Below, piece after piece: positions 41,195 to 50,413 of a stretch of 64,000 bases of DNA. The notes beneath the pieces were generated by a model. It was not told where the DNA came from and ran no database searches. It saw only the letters and a list, made by a program, of their open reading frames with translations. The position numbers and the translations under genes are program-made. The first letter of the stretch is position 1. Every line of letters begins with the position of its first letter. The stretch is from Eubacterium_G segne (GTDB lineage Bacteria; Bacillota; Clostridia; Lachnospirales; Lachnospiraceae), in the NCBI RefSeq assembly GCF_014287775.1, contig NZ_JACOOZ010000002.1, forward strand, positions 1 to 64,000, given 5' to 3'.

Positions 41195-43015
41195 TTACTC
41201 AACTGTAACTGATTTTGCAAGGTTTCTTGGTTTGTCAACATTAAGTCCCTTTAATACTGTAGTGTAATAAGCCACTAACTGAAGAGGAATAACCGTAATA
41301 AGAGGCATTAATATGTCCTCTAAGACAGGAACTTCTATAACCTCATCCATAACCCCTTCACTAAATTCTGTACCTTCCTTGCATACTGTTATGGTAAAGG
41401 CGCCTCTTGATTTAACTTCCATAATATTGCTTACAGTCTTTTCCAGTAAGTCTGACTGGGTTGCCACACCAATAACCGGCATTCCATCTGTAACTAAGGA
41501 AATAGTTCCATGCTTTAATTCTCCCGCTGCATAGCTTTCTGAATGAATGTATGATATTTCCTTTAATTTAAGTGAACCTTCCATACTAAGAGTATAGTCA
41601 AGTCCTCTTCCGATATAAAGAAGGCTGGTTGCTGTTATAAGCTTGCTGGCAACATACTTGCACCTGTCTTCACATTCCATTGTTTTCTCAATCATTTCAG
41701 GAATTTTCTGTAATTCTGCTGTGAGTCTTCTGCATTCCTCTTCTGTTATTGTTCCCTTAGCATATGCCATTTCATATGCTAACAGATACATTACTGCCAT
41801 CTGAACTGAAAATGCCTTAGTTGATGCAACAGAAATCTCCGGTCCTGCATGAGTATATAAAACCATGTCTGCCTCTCTTGCTATGGATGAACCTTTAACA
41901 TTTACCACAGCTAACACCTTTGCACCTTTTTCATGGGCTAAATGAAGGGCTGCCTTGGTATCTGCAGTCTCTCCTGACTGGGAAATAACAATAACTAAGT
42001 CTTCACTTGTCACAATAGGATCTCTGTATCTGAACTCTGATGCAATATCAACTGTAACTTCCGTTCTTGCCAACTTCTCAATTACATATTTTCCTACCAT
42101 TCCTGCATGCATTGCTGTTCCACATGCCACAATAAAGAATTTTCTGTAATTCTTAAGCATTTCCGGTGTAAGACCACATTCTGATAAATCAGGCATTCCG
42201 TTGTTAATTCTTGGGGAAATTGTAGTTTTTACCGCTGTTGGCTGTTCATGTATTTCCTTAAGCATAAAATGCTCATATCCGCCTTTTTCAGCTGCATCCA
42301 TATCCAGATTTGAAACCTGCACTTCCTTAGTAATAGGTTCTCTGTGAATATTACAAAATTCAATTCTGTCTGACTTAATGGTTGCTATTTCATTTTCTTC
42401 TAAAAGATAGTATTTTCTTGTGTATTTTAAAATTGCAGGAACGTCAGAAGCTATAAAATTCTCTTCTTCGCCTACACCTATAATAAGAGGGCTATCCTTT
42501 CTTACTGCAAAAATTCTGTCCGGGAAATCCTTAAAAAGTATTCCAAGAGCATAAGCCCCTCTAATATCATTTAATGTCTTAATAATAGCTTCCACCGGAT
42601 CACCTTCATAATAGTAATCTAATAATTTTGCAACTGTTTCAGTGTCTGTTTCACTTATAAATGTATAACCCTTTCCAATCAGGAAATTCTTTATATCTTT
42701 ATAATTTTCAATAATTCCATTGTGAACTATTGATACTCTCTTACTTCCATGAGGATGAGAGTTAATATCTGACGGTTCACCGTGAGTTGCCCATCTTGTA
42801 TGACCAATTCCGCAATGACCATCCGGTTTATGTTCTTTATTTATTTTTTCTCTAAGATTCTTTAATTCACCTTTTGATTTTTCAACCATTATACGGTCCT
42901 TTTCAAAAACCGCAATTCCTGCTGAATCATATCCACGGTACTCAAGCTTTGATAATGCATCTAAAAGCACTTCAGTACAATCTCTTTCCCCTACATATCC
43001 AACAATACCACACAT
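41195..43015 (-). CDS. glmS: Glutamine-fructose-6-phosphate aminotransferase
   Basis: 606 residues. It makes glucosamine-6-phosphate, the first step of UDP-GlcNAc synthesis. N-terminal glutaminase: Met1 removed to expose Cys2 (CGIVGYVG), with HTRWATHG, and SHPHGSKRVSIVHNGIIEN. Two SIS isomerase domains follow (VACGTAMHAGMVGKYV; SQSGETADT; GRGLDYTLSMEGSLKLKEIS) and the closing C-tail PRNLAKSVTVE. The ATG overlaps the topB stop by one base (TAATG), with AGGAGG inside topB, so translation is coupled. There is no room for a glmS ribozyme, unlike in many Bacilli. Confidence 0.97.
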   Translation of the reverse strand: MCGIVGYVGERDCTEVLLDALSKLEYRGYDSAGIAVFEKDRIMVEKSKGELKNLREKINKEHKPDGHCGIGHTRWATHGEPSDINSHPHGSKRVSIVHNGIIENYKDIKNFLIGKGYTFISETDTETVAKLLDYYYEGDPVEAIIKTLNDIRGAYALGILFKDFPDRIFAVRKDSPLIIGVGEEENFIASDVPAILKYTRKYYLLEENEIATIKSDRIEFCNIHREPITKEVQVSNLDMDAAEKGGYEHFMLKEIHEQPTAVKTTISPRINNGMPDLSECGLTPEMLKNYRKFFIVACGTAMHAGMVGKYVIEKLARTEVTVDIASEFRYRDPIVTSEDLVIVISQSGETADTKAALHLAHEKGAKVLAVVNVKGSSIAREADMVLYTHAGPEISVASTKAFSVQMAVMYLLAYEMAYAKGTITEEECRRLTAELQKIPEMIEKTMECEDRCKYVASKLITATSLLYIGRGLDYTLSMEGSLKLKEISYIHSESYAAGELKHGTISLVTDGMPVIGVATQSDLLEKTVSNIMEVKSRGAFTITVCKEGTEFSEGVMDEVIEVPVLEDILMPLITVIPLQLVAYYTTVLKGLNVDKPRNLAKSVTVE

Positions 43016-45102
43016 TATTTCTTCCTCCTATAAAACTGCGCTACGTAGTTGTAATAACCTGTCATTTGTCCTGAGTTGTTTAAATTTATTACATTGTTAA
43101 ATCTGCCTCTTATAAATTCATTTAACTTATGCATATACTCATCTGAGGTTATTTTGCCTTCTGCCACCTGAGTAAGTCCTAATTCCCAACTGGCGGTTAA
43201 TTCCGGGTTTAGTAATGACTTAATGGAGCCATGTACCACACCAAATATCATTTCACCTAACTGGGTAGGTGTAATAACCTGTGTTTTTTTGTTTAGAGAT
43301 AAATATTTGATATTTACCAGTTTCTTAATAATTTCAGCCCTTGTGGCACTGGTTCCAATTCCCGACCCTTTAATTTGCGCTCTCAGGTCTTCGTCCTCAA
43401 TAAGCTGTCCGGCATTTTCCATTGCCAGAATAAGTGAACCTGACGTATATCTTTTAGGAGGTGAAGTTTCACCCTCCTTTATCTCTGTTCCCGATACTGG
43501 GATTTTATCACCTTTTTTTATATTATGCAAAAGATTAAAGAAATCTTCATCCAAACTTAATTCGGAATTTTCACTGTTTTCTTCATTTGTACCTTCCACA
43601 TCTTCCTGTTTTGCACTTTTTTTCTTTTCCTTCGGCACACCTGCTATTTCCAGATATCCCTTATTTACAAGGATTTTAAAATTAGAGCTAAACTGTTCCG
43701 TTGTTGTAGTTTCATCCCTGTAGGTTGCCGGCATTATACCTATAAGAGATGCCTTTTTGTAAATGGCAGGGGGATAAAATATGCTAAGGAATCTCCTTAC
43801 AATAACCATATAAACCTTTTGATTTATAGGCTTTTGCTTCTGCAAACCATTAAGTCCCTGTCCCGTTGGTATTATGGCATAATGGTCTGTAATTTTTCTG
43901 TCATCCACATATTTTGTCTTTTCAATGCCCTTATAAGATGATGCCTTTAATATATTAACGGCAAAGTGTCCACATGGAGAATAATTCTGCAATCCTCCTA
44001 TATTTTTATGTATCTCCTTTGCCACTGCCGTAGATAACACTCTGGCATCGGTTCTTGGATAAGTTACCAGCTTATTTTCATATAATTCCTGAACCACGTT
44101 AAGAGTTTCATCAGGGCTTATTTTAAACATTTTTGAGCAGTCATTCTGCAACTCAGCCAGATTGTAAAGTAACGGTGCCTGCTTTTTTTCCTCCTTCATG
44201 GTAATGGATTTTACAGTCATTTCCAAAGGATAAGCATTGCTTTCATTATTAGTGCTGTTTCTTTCTAAAGCATTAATTAAAGCCTCTGCTACCGGCTTTT
44301 CCTTAAACCCGTTTTCCTTATACAAATAAGGTGTTTCAAAAAATTTTGAGCCCTCTACCGCCTTCCATTCAGTGTCAATTTTTCTTCCACCTATATCAGT
44401 AGCTGCTAAAACACGGTAAAAAGGGGTTTTTACAAAGCTTCTTATTTCTCTTTCCCTGTTGCAAATCATTCCAAGGACACAGGTCATAACCCGTCCTACA
44501 TTTATGGACTTCCATCCGTCTTTTAAATAATTTTGAATGGAATTTCCATATTTAAGGGTTAAAAGCCTTGAAAAATTAATTCCCATAAGATAATCTTCCT
44601 TTGCTCTTAAATATGCTGCATCTGAAAGATTATTATATTCACTTAAATCCTTTGCTTCCCTTATTCCTCTGAGAATTTCCTCCTCTGTCTGGGAATCTAT
44701 CCACACACGCTTTTCCTTTTTATTTTTTACCCCTGCTTCCTGAGCAACTAATCTGTATATGTACTCCCCCTCACGTCCCGAGTCGGTACACACATAAATA
44801 GTTTCCACATCATCTCTATTTAAAATATCCTTTACAATTTTAAACTGCTTTTTTACTGACGGTATAACTTCGTATTTCCATTCACCCTCAGGAATGAATG
44901 GCAAATCCTTTAAATTCCATTTTTTATATTTTTCATCATACACTTCCGGATAGCTCATAGTCACTAAATGACCGACGCACCATGTTACAATGGCATTTTC
45001 ACTTTCCATATATCCGTCCCGCCTTGAAGTGTTAAGCTTTAATGCCTTTGCGAATTCCGCCGCAACACTTGGCTTTTCCGCAATAAATACTGATTTTCCC
45101 AT
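43015..45102 (-). CDS. topB: DNA topoisomerase III
   Basis: A 695-residue type IA topoisomerase that relaxes and decatenates DNA. The toprim domain starts MGKSVFIAEKPSVAAEFAKA with TDSGREGEYIYRLVAQEAG. The catalytic tyrosine is in VTYPRTDARVLS, and GIGTSATRAEIIKKLV and LGLTQVAEGKITSDEYM are C-terminal family segments. There is no C-terminal zinc-finger domain. Chromosomal location among core genes suggests a housekeeping copy and not a conjugative-element one. Confidence 0.95.
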   Translation of the reverse strand: MGKSVFIAEKPSVAAEFAKALKLNTSRRDGYMESENAIVTWCVGHLVTMSYPEVYDEKYKKWNLKDLPFIPEGEWKYEVIPSVKKQFKIVKDILNRDDVETIYVCTDSGREGEYIYRLVAQEAGVKNKKEKRVWIDSQTEEEILRGIREAKDLSEYNNLSDAAYLRAKEDYLMGINFSRLLTLKYGNSIQNYLKDGWKSINVGRVMTCVLGMICNREREIRSFVKTPFYRVLAATDIGGRKIDTEWKAVEGSKFFETPYLYKENGFKEKPVAEALINALERNSTNNESNAYPLEMTVKSITMKEEKKQAPLLYNLAELQNDCSKMFKISPDETLNVVQELYENKLVTYPRTDARVLSTAVAKEIHKNIGGLQNYSPCGHFAVNILKASSYKGIEKTKYVDDRKITDHYAIIPTGQGLNGLQKQKPINQKVYMVIVRRFLSIFYPPAIYKKASLIGIMPATYRDETTTTEQFSSNFKILVNKGYLEIAGVPKEKKKSAKQEDVEGTNEENSENSELSLDEDFFNLLHNIKKGDKIPVSGTEIKEGETSPPKRYTSGSLILAMENAGQLIEDEDLRAQIKGSGIGTSATRAEIIKKLVNIKYLSLNKKTQVITPTQLGEMIFGVVHGSIKSLLNPELTASWELGLTQVAEGKITSDEYMHKLNEFIRGRFNNVINLNNSGQMTGYYNYVAQFYRRKK

Positions 45103-45115
45103 TTAATTCCTCTAT

Positions 45116-45688
45116 CTAGTTAATCTCATCTAATGTCCTGTTATATGAGGGAAGAAATTCCTTCATAAATTTATTCACTTCCTCCATATTCATATCCTCT
45201 AAATACTTTTTAATGGTTTCCTCTGCCTTTTGGAAATCGCTGTTTCCCATATTTTTTTCTTCTAAACACTTAATATATGCTGACAGCTTATCTGCCGCCT
45301 TAACAATTTTCCAATCATCATTTTCTTCTTCAATTAATATGTTCTTATATGCCCCTCTCATTTTTTCCGGTAATTCTGACAAAAGCTGGTTTGCTGCAAT
45401 ATGTTCCACTTCCTTGTAGGCATCCCGTATTTCCGGTGCATAATATTTTATGGGAGTTGGCAAATCTCCTGTTATGATTTCTGTTGTATCATGCATAATT
45501 CCCAACATTGCAATATGTTCAGCATTGTAATTCTTATTGTAATAAGTATTTCCTATAACTGCCAGTGAATGAGCAATAATTGCCACTTCCAGGCTATGCT
45601 CTGCAATATTTTCGTTTATTGTATTTCTCATAAGTCCCCAGCGGTTTATATATTTCATTCTGGCCAACATACCAAAAAAATTATTCAT
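45116..45688 (-). CDS. YfbR-type HD-domain 5'-deoxynucleotidase
   Basis: 190 residues from the ATG at 45688 (GAAGAGG 9 bases upstream). The in-frame extension to 45820 is hydrophobic junk overlapping a terminator. Metal ligands of the HD fold are visible: IAEHSLEVAIIAHSLA, MLGIMHDTTEIITGDLPTPI and KAADKLSAYIKCLEE. E. coli YfbR dephosphorylates deoxynucleoside monophosphates; the close motif match suggests the same. It is 13 bases upstream of topB. Confidence 0.88.
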   Translation of the reverse strand: MNNFFGMLARMKYINRWGLMRNTINENIAEHSLEVAIIAHSLAVIGNTYYNKNYNAEHIAMLGIMHDTTEIITGDLPTPIKYYAPEIRDAYKEVEHIAANQLLSELPEKMRGAYKNILIEEENDDWKIVKAADKLSAYIKCLEEKNMGNSDFQKAEETIKKYLEDMNMEEVNKFMKEFLPSYNRTLDEIN

Positions 45689-45775
45689 AATACATTTCCT
45701 CTTCCATTGCAAATTTGCGCACTTAACGTTTAGTATAACAAATAAATAAAGAAAAGTATATACCATACAAAACGT

Positions 45776-45824
45776 AAAAAAGTGCTTAATCAGGCATAAC
45801 GTATATGTCTGACTAAACACTTTT
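45776..45824 (-). terminator. Terminator of thrC
   Basis: AAAAGTGTTTAGTCAGACA and TGCCTGATTAAGCACTTTT pair with a few mismatches around an ATATACGTTA loop; a T-run follows on the minus strand. Confidence 0.75.
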
Positions 45825-45843
45825 ATTATTAGTTAAATTCTAA

Positions 45844-47331
45844 TTAGTCTAAAAATTTCTTAACTATATCCTTCATTCCGTCTACTTCAACTAAATTGTT
45901 ATGACGAACTTCTGCATTTCTTATTTCTTCAATGGCATTAGGAACTTTTACATTTCCTATTTTACTTAATTCATCCACTAATTCAAAATCGCCCATGCTA
46001 TCATACTTAGGATCAATGGCAACCATAACACTTCTTGTAAACTTAAAAGGACTTGCTGTTGAAGCAATAACGGTTACTGTGTCATCATTTGTTTCTGCCT
46101 TGTATTTTTTGTATACACTTGCAGCTACTGATGTATGAGTATCCATTATATAACCTGTTTTATCATATGTGTCTCTGATTGTTTCTGCTGTTTCCTCTTC
46201 TGACGCATAATTTCCATAGAAATCATCTAACTGCTTTTTCATGTCATCAGTAATGTCATATTTTCCGTTTACCTTAAGACTGTTCATTAATTCATTATTC
46301 TTATCAGCATCATTTCCTGCAATCTTATAAATTAATCTTTCAAGGTTGCTGGAAATAAGAATGTCCATTGAAGGTGATGTTGTAAGAATAAATTCTCTGT
46401 TTTTATCGTATTCTCCTGTTTTAAAGAAATCAAACAATACTTTATTTTCATTTGAAGCACAAATAAGTTTTGCTATTGGAAGTCCCATATTCTTTGCATA
46501 ATATGCAGCTAAAATATTTCCAAAGTTACCTGTAGGAACCACAACATTCATTTTCTGGTCTTTAGCTAACTTTCCTTCAGCATATAACTTAGCATATGCA
46601 TATACATAATATGCAACCTGTGGCACAAGTCTTCCAATATTAATTGAATTAGCTGATGAGAACTGATATCCTCTCTTATCCATTTCTGCTGCAAGTTCCT
46701 TGTCTCCAAAGATTGCCTTAACACCGCTTTGTGCCTGATCAAAGTTACCTTTTATGGCAACAACGTAAGTATTGTCACCCTTTTGTGTAACCATCTGTTT
46801 TTCCTGAATAGGGCTGACTCCGCCATCAGGATAAAATACTATAATTCTTGTTCCCGGCACATCTGCAAATCCTGCCATGGCAGCTTTTCCCGTGTCACCT
46901 GATGTAGCTGTAAGAATAACTATTTCATTTTTTACATTATTCTTCTTTGCTGATGTTGTAAGCAGATATGGGAGAATAGACAATGCCATATCCTTAAATG
47001 CAATTGTTTTTCCATGGAATAATTCCAGATAATATGTTCCCTGAACTTCTGCTAAAGGTGCAATTTCTTCTGTATCAAACTTTGAGTCATATGCATTGTT
47101 GATGCAATACTTAAGTTCCCCTTCAGTAAAGTCAGTGAAGTATAACTTCATAACTTCATATGCTACCTGCTGATATGTCATTTTGGATAATTCTTCCACT
47201 GAAACATCTAACTTCGGTATTTCCAATGGAACAAATAATCCGCCGTCATCTGCTAAACCCTTTAATATAGCCTCTGATGCCTTAAGTGTTCCTTCTTTAC
47301 TTCTTGTGCTCTTGTAAAGTATCTCTTTCAT
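45844..47331 (-). CDS. thrC: Threonine synthase
   Basis: A 495-residue PLP enzyme converting O-phosphohomoserine to threonine. The PLP lysine is in GKTIAFKDMALSILPYLL, the phosphate loop in TATSGDTGKAAMAGF, and the substrate region in VPTGNFGNILAAYYAKNMGL. The N-terminal YKSTRSKE and the length fit the longer bacterial/yeast type. It lies 19 bases after leuD, so leuC-leuD-thrC appear to be one operon. Confidence 0.95.
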   Translation of the reverse strand: MKEILYKSTRSKEGTLKASEAILKGLADDGGLFVPLEIPKLDVSVEELSKMTYQQVAYEVMKLYFTDFTEGELKYCINNAYDSKFDTEEIAPLAEVQGTYYLELFHGKTIAFKDMALSILPYLLTTSAKKNNVKNEIVILTATSGDTGKAAMAGFADVPGTRIIVFYPDGGVSPIQEKQMVTQKGDNTYVVAIKGNFDQAQSGVKAIFGDKELAAEMDKRGYQFSSANSINIGRLVPQVAYYVYAYAKLYAEGKLAKDQKMNVVVPTGNFGNILAAYYAKNMGLPIAKLICASNENKVLFDFFKTGEYDKNREFILTTSPSMDILISSNLERLIYKIAGNDADKNNELMNSLKVNGKYDITDDMKKQLDDFYGNYASEEETAETIRDTYDKTGYIMDTHTSVAASVYKKYKAETNDDTVTVIASTASPFKFTRSVMVAIDPKYDSMGDFELVDELSKIGNVKVPNAIEEIRNAEVRHNNLVEVDGMKDIVKKFLD

Positions 47332-47350
47332 TAAAACAATCCTCTCTCTC

Positions 47351-47836
47351 TTATCTGTTATTTATGTAATTGATTAATCCGCCACTGCTGATTATCTTTT
47401 GCATAAATTCAGGGAATGCCTGTCCCTGATATTCTTCACCTTTTGTTTTATTATATATTTTTCCGCTGTCAAAATCTACCTCTACTTCATCTCCATCGGC
47501 AATTCCTTTTGCTGCCTCAGGACACTCAATAATAGGAAGTCCGATATTAATTGCATTTCTGTAAAAAATCCTTGCAAAGGTTTCTGCAATAACACAGCTT
47601 ACACCGGCAGCCTTAATAGCTATTGGTGCATGCTCTCTTGAGGAACCGCAGCCAAAGTTTTTGTCTGCTACAATAATATCACCTTTATTTACTTTATTTA
47701 CAAATTCCCTGTCTATATCTTCCATGCAATGTTTTGCCAGTTCTTCCGGGTCCGGAACGTTAAGATATCTTGCCGGAATAATAACATCTGTATCAACATT
47801 ACTTCCAAATTTAAATACTCTTCCTTCTGCTTTCAT
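47351..47836 (-). CDS. leuD: 3-isopropylmalate dehydratase small subunit
   Basis: 161 residues. With LeuC it isomerises 2-isopropylmalate to 3-isopropylmalate in leucine synthesis (or citramalate in a related route). FGSNVDTDVIIPARYLNVPD, GSSREHAPIAIKAAG and FYRNAINIGLPII are the signatures of the swivel domain. AGGAGG precedes the ATG 10 bases after leuC. leuA and leuB are not in the window. Confidence 0.95.
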   Translation of the reverse strand: MKAEGRVFKFGSNVDTDVIIPARYLNVPDPEELAKHCMEDIDREFVNKVNKGDIIVADKNFGCGSSREHAPIAIKAAGVSCVIAETFARIFYRNAINIGLPIIECPEAAKGIADGDEVEVDFDSGKIYNKTKGEEYQGQAFPEFMQKIISSGGLINYINNR

Positions 47837-47846
47837 GTGCTACCTC

Positions 47847-49112
47847 CTATAATCCTAACTCTTCAGGTCCTGAAATTTTACCTGTTACGGCACTTGCTGC
47901 TGCTACGGCAGGACTTGCAAGATAAACCTCTGATTCAGGATCACCCATACGGCCTACAAAGTTTCTGTTTGTTGTAGCAATGGCTCTTTCACCCTTTGCA
48001 AGGATACCCATATGTCCACCAAGACAAGGTCCACATGTAGGAGTGCTAAGGGCACAGCCTGCCTTTATAAATATTGAAGCAAGACCTTCTTCTATACACT
48101 GTAAATAAACAGCCTGAGTTGCCGGGAATATAATACATCTTACACCCTTTTTAACTTCTCTGCCATCAAGAATCTTTGCTGCAATTCTCATATCTTCAAT
48201 TCTACCGTTGGTACATGAACCGATAACAACCTGATCCACCTTAACTTCTCCCACGTTGTCAATTGTTCTTGTATTTTCAGGAAGATGAGGAAATGCTACT
48301 GTTGGCTTTAATTCACTTAAATCAATAGTATATTCTTCATCATATACTGCATCTTCATCAGGAGTATATTCAGTAAATTCCTTTGTAGAATGTTTCTTCA
48401 TATATTCACGGGTTAAATCATCTACAATAAATATTCCGTTTTTTCCACCTGCTTCAATAGCCATGTTAGTCATGGCGAATCTGTCATCCATCGAAAGGTA
48501 TTTAACCCCTTCTCCCATAAATTCCATTGAACGGTATAATGCTCCGTCTACACCTATCATACCGATAATGTGAAGAATAACATCCTTTCCACTAACCCAT
48601 TTTCCAGGCTTTCCAACTAAGTTAAATTTAATGGCTGAAGGTACCTTAAACCATGCCTTTCCTGTTGCCATTCCGGCTGCCATATCCGTACTTCCAACAC
48701 CAGTTGAAAAAGCTCCAAGAGCTCCATATGTACAGGTATGTGAATCAGCACCGATTACCACATCTCCTGCTACTACTAATCCTTTTTCAGGAAGTAAGGC
48801 ATGTTCTATTCCCACACGACCTGTTTCAAAGTAATTTGTTATATCATTTTCTTCTGCAAAATCCTTTACACATTTGTAAAGCTCTGCTGATTTTATATCC
48901 TTATTTGGAGTGAAATGGTCAGGTACTAATGCAATTTTATCCTTGCAAAATACGCAATCCACATCCATTTTTTTCATTTCACCAATAGCTACAGGTGCAG
49001 TTACATCATTACCTAAAACCAAATCCAAATCGGCTTCAATTAACTGTCCTGCTTTAACTTCATCAAGTCCTGCATGCTTTGCAAGAATCTTCTGAGTCAT
49101 AGTCATTCCCAT
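47847..49112 (-). CDS. leuC: 3-isopropylmalate dehydratase large subunit
   Basis: 421 residues, the aconitase-like [4Fe-4S] subunit. It has GADSHTCTYGALGAFSTGVG, GSCTNGRIEDMRIAAKIL with one cluster cysteine, and CGPCLGGHMG with the other two. It is the short LeuC type found in archaea and clostridia and not the 466-residue E. coli form. It begins with ATG at 49112 after AAGGAGG. A promoter of its own lies 60-90 bases upstream, and no leucine T-box is visible. Confidence 0.95.
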   Translation of the reverse strand: MGMTMTQKILAKHAGLDEVKAGQLIEADLDLVLGNDVTAPVAIGEMKKMDVDCVFCKDKIALVPDHFTPNKDIKSAELYKCVKDFAEENDITNYFETGRVGIEHALLPEKGLVVAGDVVIGADSHTCTYGALGAFSTGVGSTDMAAGMATGKAWFKVPSAIKFNLVGKPGKWVSGKDVILHIIGMIGVDGALYRSMEFMGEGVKYLSMDDRFAMTNMAIEAGGKNGIFIVDDLTREYMKKHSTKEFTEYTPDEDAVYDEEYTIDLSELKPTVAFPHLPENTRTIDNVGEVKVDQVVIGSCTNGRIEDMRIAAKILDGREVKKGVRCIIFPATQAVYLQCIEEGLASIFIKAGCALSTPTCGPCLGGHMGILAKGERAIATTNRNFVGRMGDPESEVYLASPAVAAASAVTGKISGPEELGL

Positions 49113-49175
49113 GTTGATTTCCTCCTTATATCTATACCCACATCCTGAGATGTATTTATATACACAATCTTTATT

Positions 49176-49204
49176 ATATTAAAACAATTTTCAATCATAG
49201 TCAA
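49176..49204 (-). promoter_or_regulatory. Probable promoter of leuC
   Basis: TTGACT (49204-49199), 17-base spacer, TAATAT (49181-49176) on the minus strand; the overlapping TATAAT one half-turn further gives a 20-base spacing. Confidence 0.6.
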
Positions 49205-49316
49205 TAACCGTGATACATTAAAGCCTTAGAATATCTCCTATTTTTACTTTTTTCTTCTTTTAACTTCTTATTTTCCTTGAAAGGATGTCAAAAATGTGTT
49301 ATAAACTTTATGACAC

Positions 49317-49406
49317 GGAGACGTACCGAAGTGGCCGTAACGGGGCTGACTCGAAATCAGTTTATCAGTTTACTCTGGTACAAGGGTTCGAATCCCTTCG
49401 TCTCCG
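49317..49406 (+). tRNA. tRNA-Ser (anticodon CGA)
   Basis: A 90-nt class II tRNA. Acceptor stem GGAGACG pairs with CGTCTCC (49399-49405), discriminator G. Anticodon stem CTGA/TCAG holds loop CTCGAAA, so anticodon CGA reads UCG. The long variable arm and T-arm AGGGTTCGAATCCCT are present. CCA is not encoded. A run of seven Ts follows at once. Confidence 0.95.
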
Positions 49407-49434
49407 CTTTTTTTATGTCTGGAGATTACAAATT

Positions 49435-50343
49435 ATGCACTATTATTCCCTTAATTCATATTTAAAAAATAAATACGGATGTAAAGTATATAAACTTTCC
49501 CTTTCCTCAGGGCTTTCCTGCCCTAACAGAGACGGAAAAATCAGTTATGGCGGTTGTATCTTCTGTAGTAACGGAGGTTCAGGTGAATTTGCCTCCTCCT
49601 GCCATGAAACTATCACTAATCAAATTGAAGATGCTAAAAAAAGGGTATCTGACAAAATTAAGAACGGCAAATTTATTGCCTATTTTCAGTCTTTTACCAA
49701 CACTTACGGTGAAGTTTCCTACTTAAGAAAAATCTTTACTGAAGCCATAAATCACCCTGATATTGTAGCATTGTCCATTGGCACAAGACCTGACTGCCTT
49801 CCTAATGAGGTTTTGGAATTATTAGACGAATTAAATAAAATCAAACCAGTGTGGATAGAATTAGGGTTTCAAACCAGTAATGAAGAAACTGCCCGCTATA
49901 TTAACCGAGGATACACCCTGGATGTTTTTGATAGTGCAGTAGACAAGCTTAACCGAATCAGTGTAGATGTTATTGTTCATATAATCTTAGGGCTTCCTAA
50001 TGAAACAGAAAAAGATATGATAAATACCGTAAAATATGCCTGTTCTAAAAATATTTCCGGTATAAAATTACAGCTTTTACATGTATTAAAAGATACTGCA
50101 TTGGCTAATGATTATTACTTAAATAAGTTTTCTGTATTATCTCTTGAAGAATATACAGATATTTTAGCCAAGTGTATCACGTATATCCCACCTAATGTGG
50201 TTATTCACAGAATAACCGGAGACGGACCTAAATCACTTCTTATTGCCCCTGAATGGAGTGGTAACAAGAAGATGGTTCTTAACTATATTAATCGTAAATT
50301 TGACCGGATTGATTTGAAACAGGGAAGTAATGTTACTTTGTAA
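49435..50343 (+). CDS. YhcC-type radical SAM protein
   Basis: 302 residues from ATG 49435, with GGAG 10 bases upstream. The open frame runs back to 49285 but crosses the tRNA gene, so that start is rejected. The iron-sulfur cysteines are arranged as in the TIGR01212 family: CPNRDGKISYGGCIFCSNGG (C-x10-C-x2-C). VALSIGTRPDCLPNEVLELL, WIELGFQTSN and GLPNETEKDMI follow. The reaction is unknown; relatives may modify tRNA. It ends at a terminator shared with ftsZ. Confidence 0.88.
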   Translation: MHYYSLNSYLKNKYGCKVYKLSLSSGLSCPNRDGKISYGGCIFCSNGGSGEFASSCHETITNQIEDAKKRVSDKIKNGKFIAYFQSFTNTYGEVSYLRKIFTEAINHPDIVALSIGTRPDCLPNEVLELLDELNKIKPVWIELGFQTSNEETARYINRGYTLDVFDSAVDKLNRISVDVIVHIILGLPNETEKDMINTVKYACSKNISGIKLQLLHVLKDTALANDYYLNKFSVLSLEEYTDILAKCITYIPPNVVIHRITGDGPKSLLIAPEWSGNKKMVLNYINRKFDRIDLKQGSNVTL

Positions 50344-50362
50344 ACTTTTCATACTCATTTTT

Positions 50363-50398
50363 AAAATGGAGTTATCTTAAAGATAACTCCATTTTTTA
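50363..50398. terminator. Bidirectional terminator between the radical SAM gene and ftsZ
   Basis: AAAATGGAGTTATCT and AGATAACTCCATTTT form a perfect stem with a TAA loop and T/A runs on both sides. Confidence 0.88.
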
Positions 50399-50413
50399 TT
50401 TCCATATTATTAA

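Noticed and set aside
43015..43060. glmS ribozyme upstream of glmS
   Set aside because: The upstream sequence is topB coding DNA overlapping the glmS start; there is no room for a leader.
45689..45820. Membrane-segment extension at the N-terminus of the YfbR-like protein
   Set aside because: It overlaps the thrC terminator and lies before the better ribosome site at the 45688 start.
49285..49434. An N-terminal extension of the radical SAM frame
   Set aside because: It runs straight through the tRNA-Ser gene; the ATG at 49435 has a ribosome site and gives the family-standard N-terminus.
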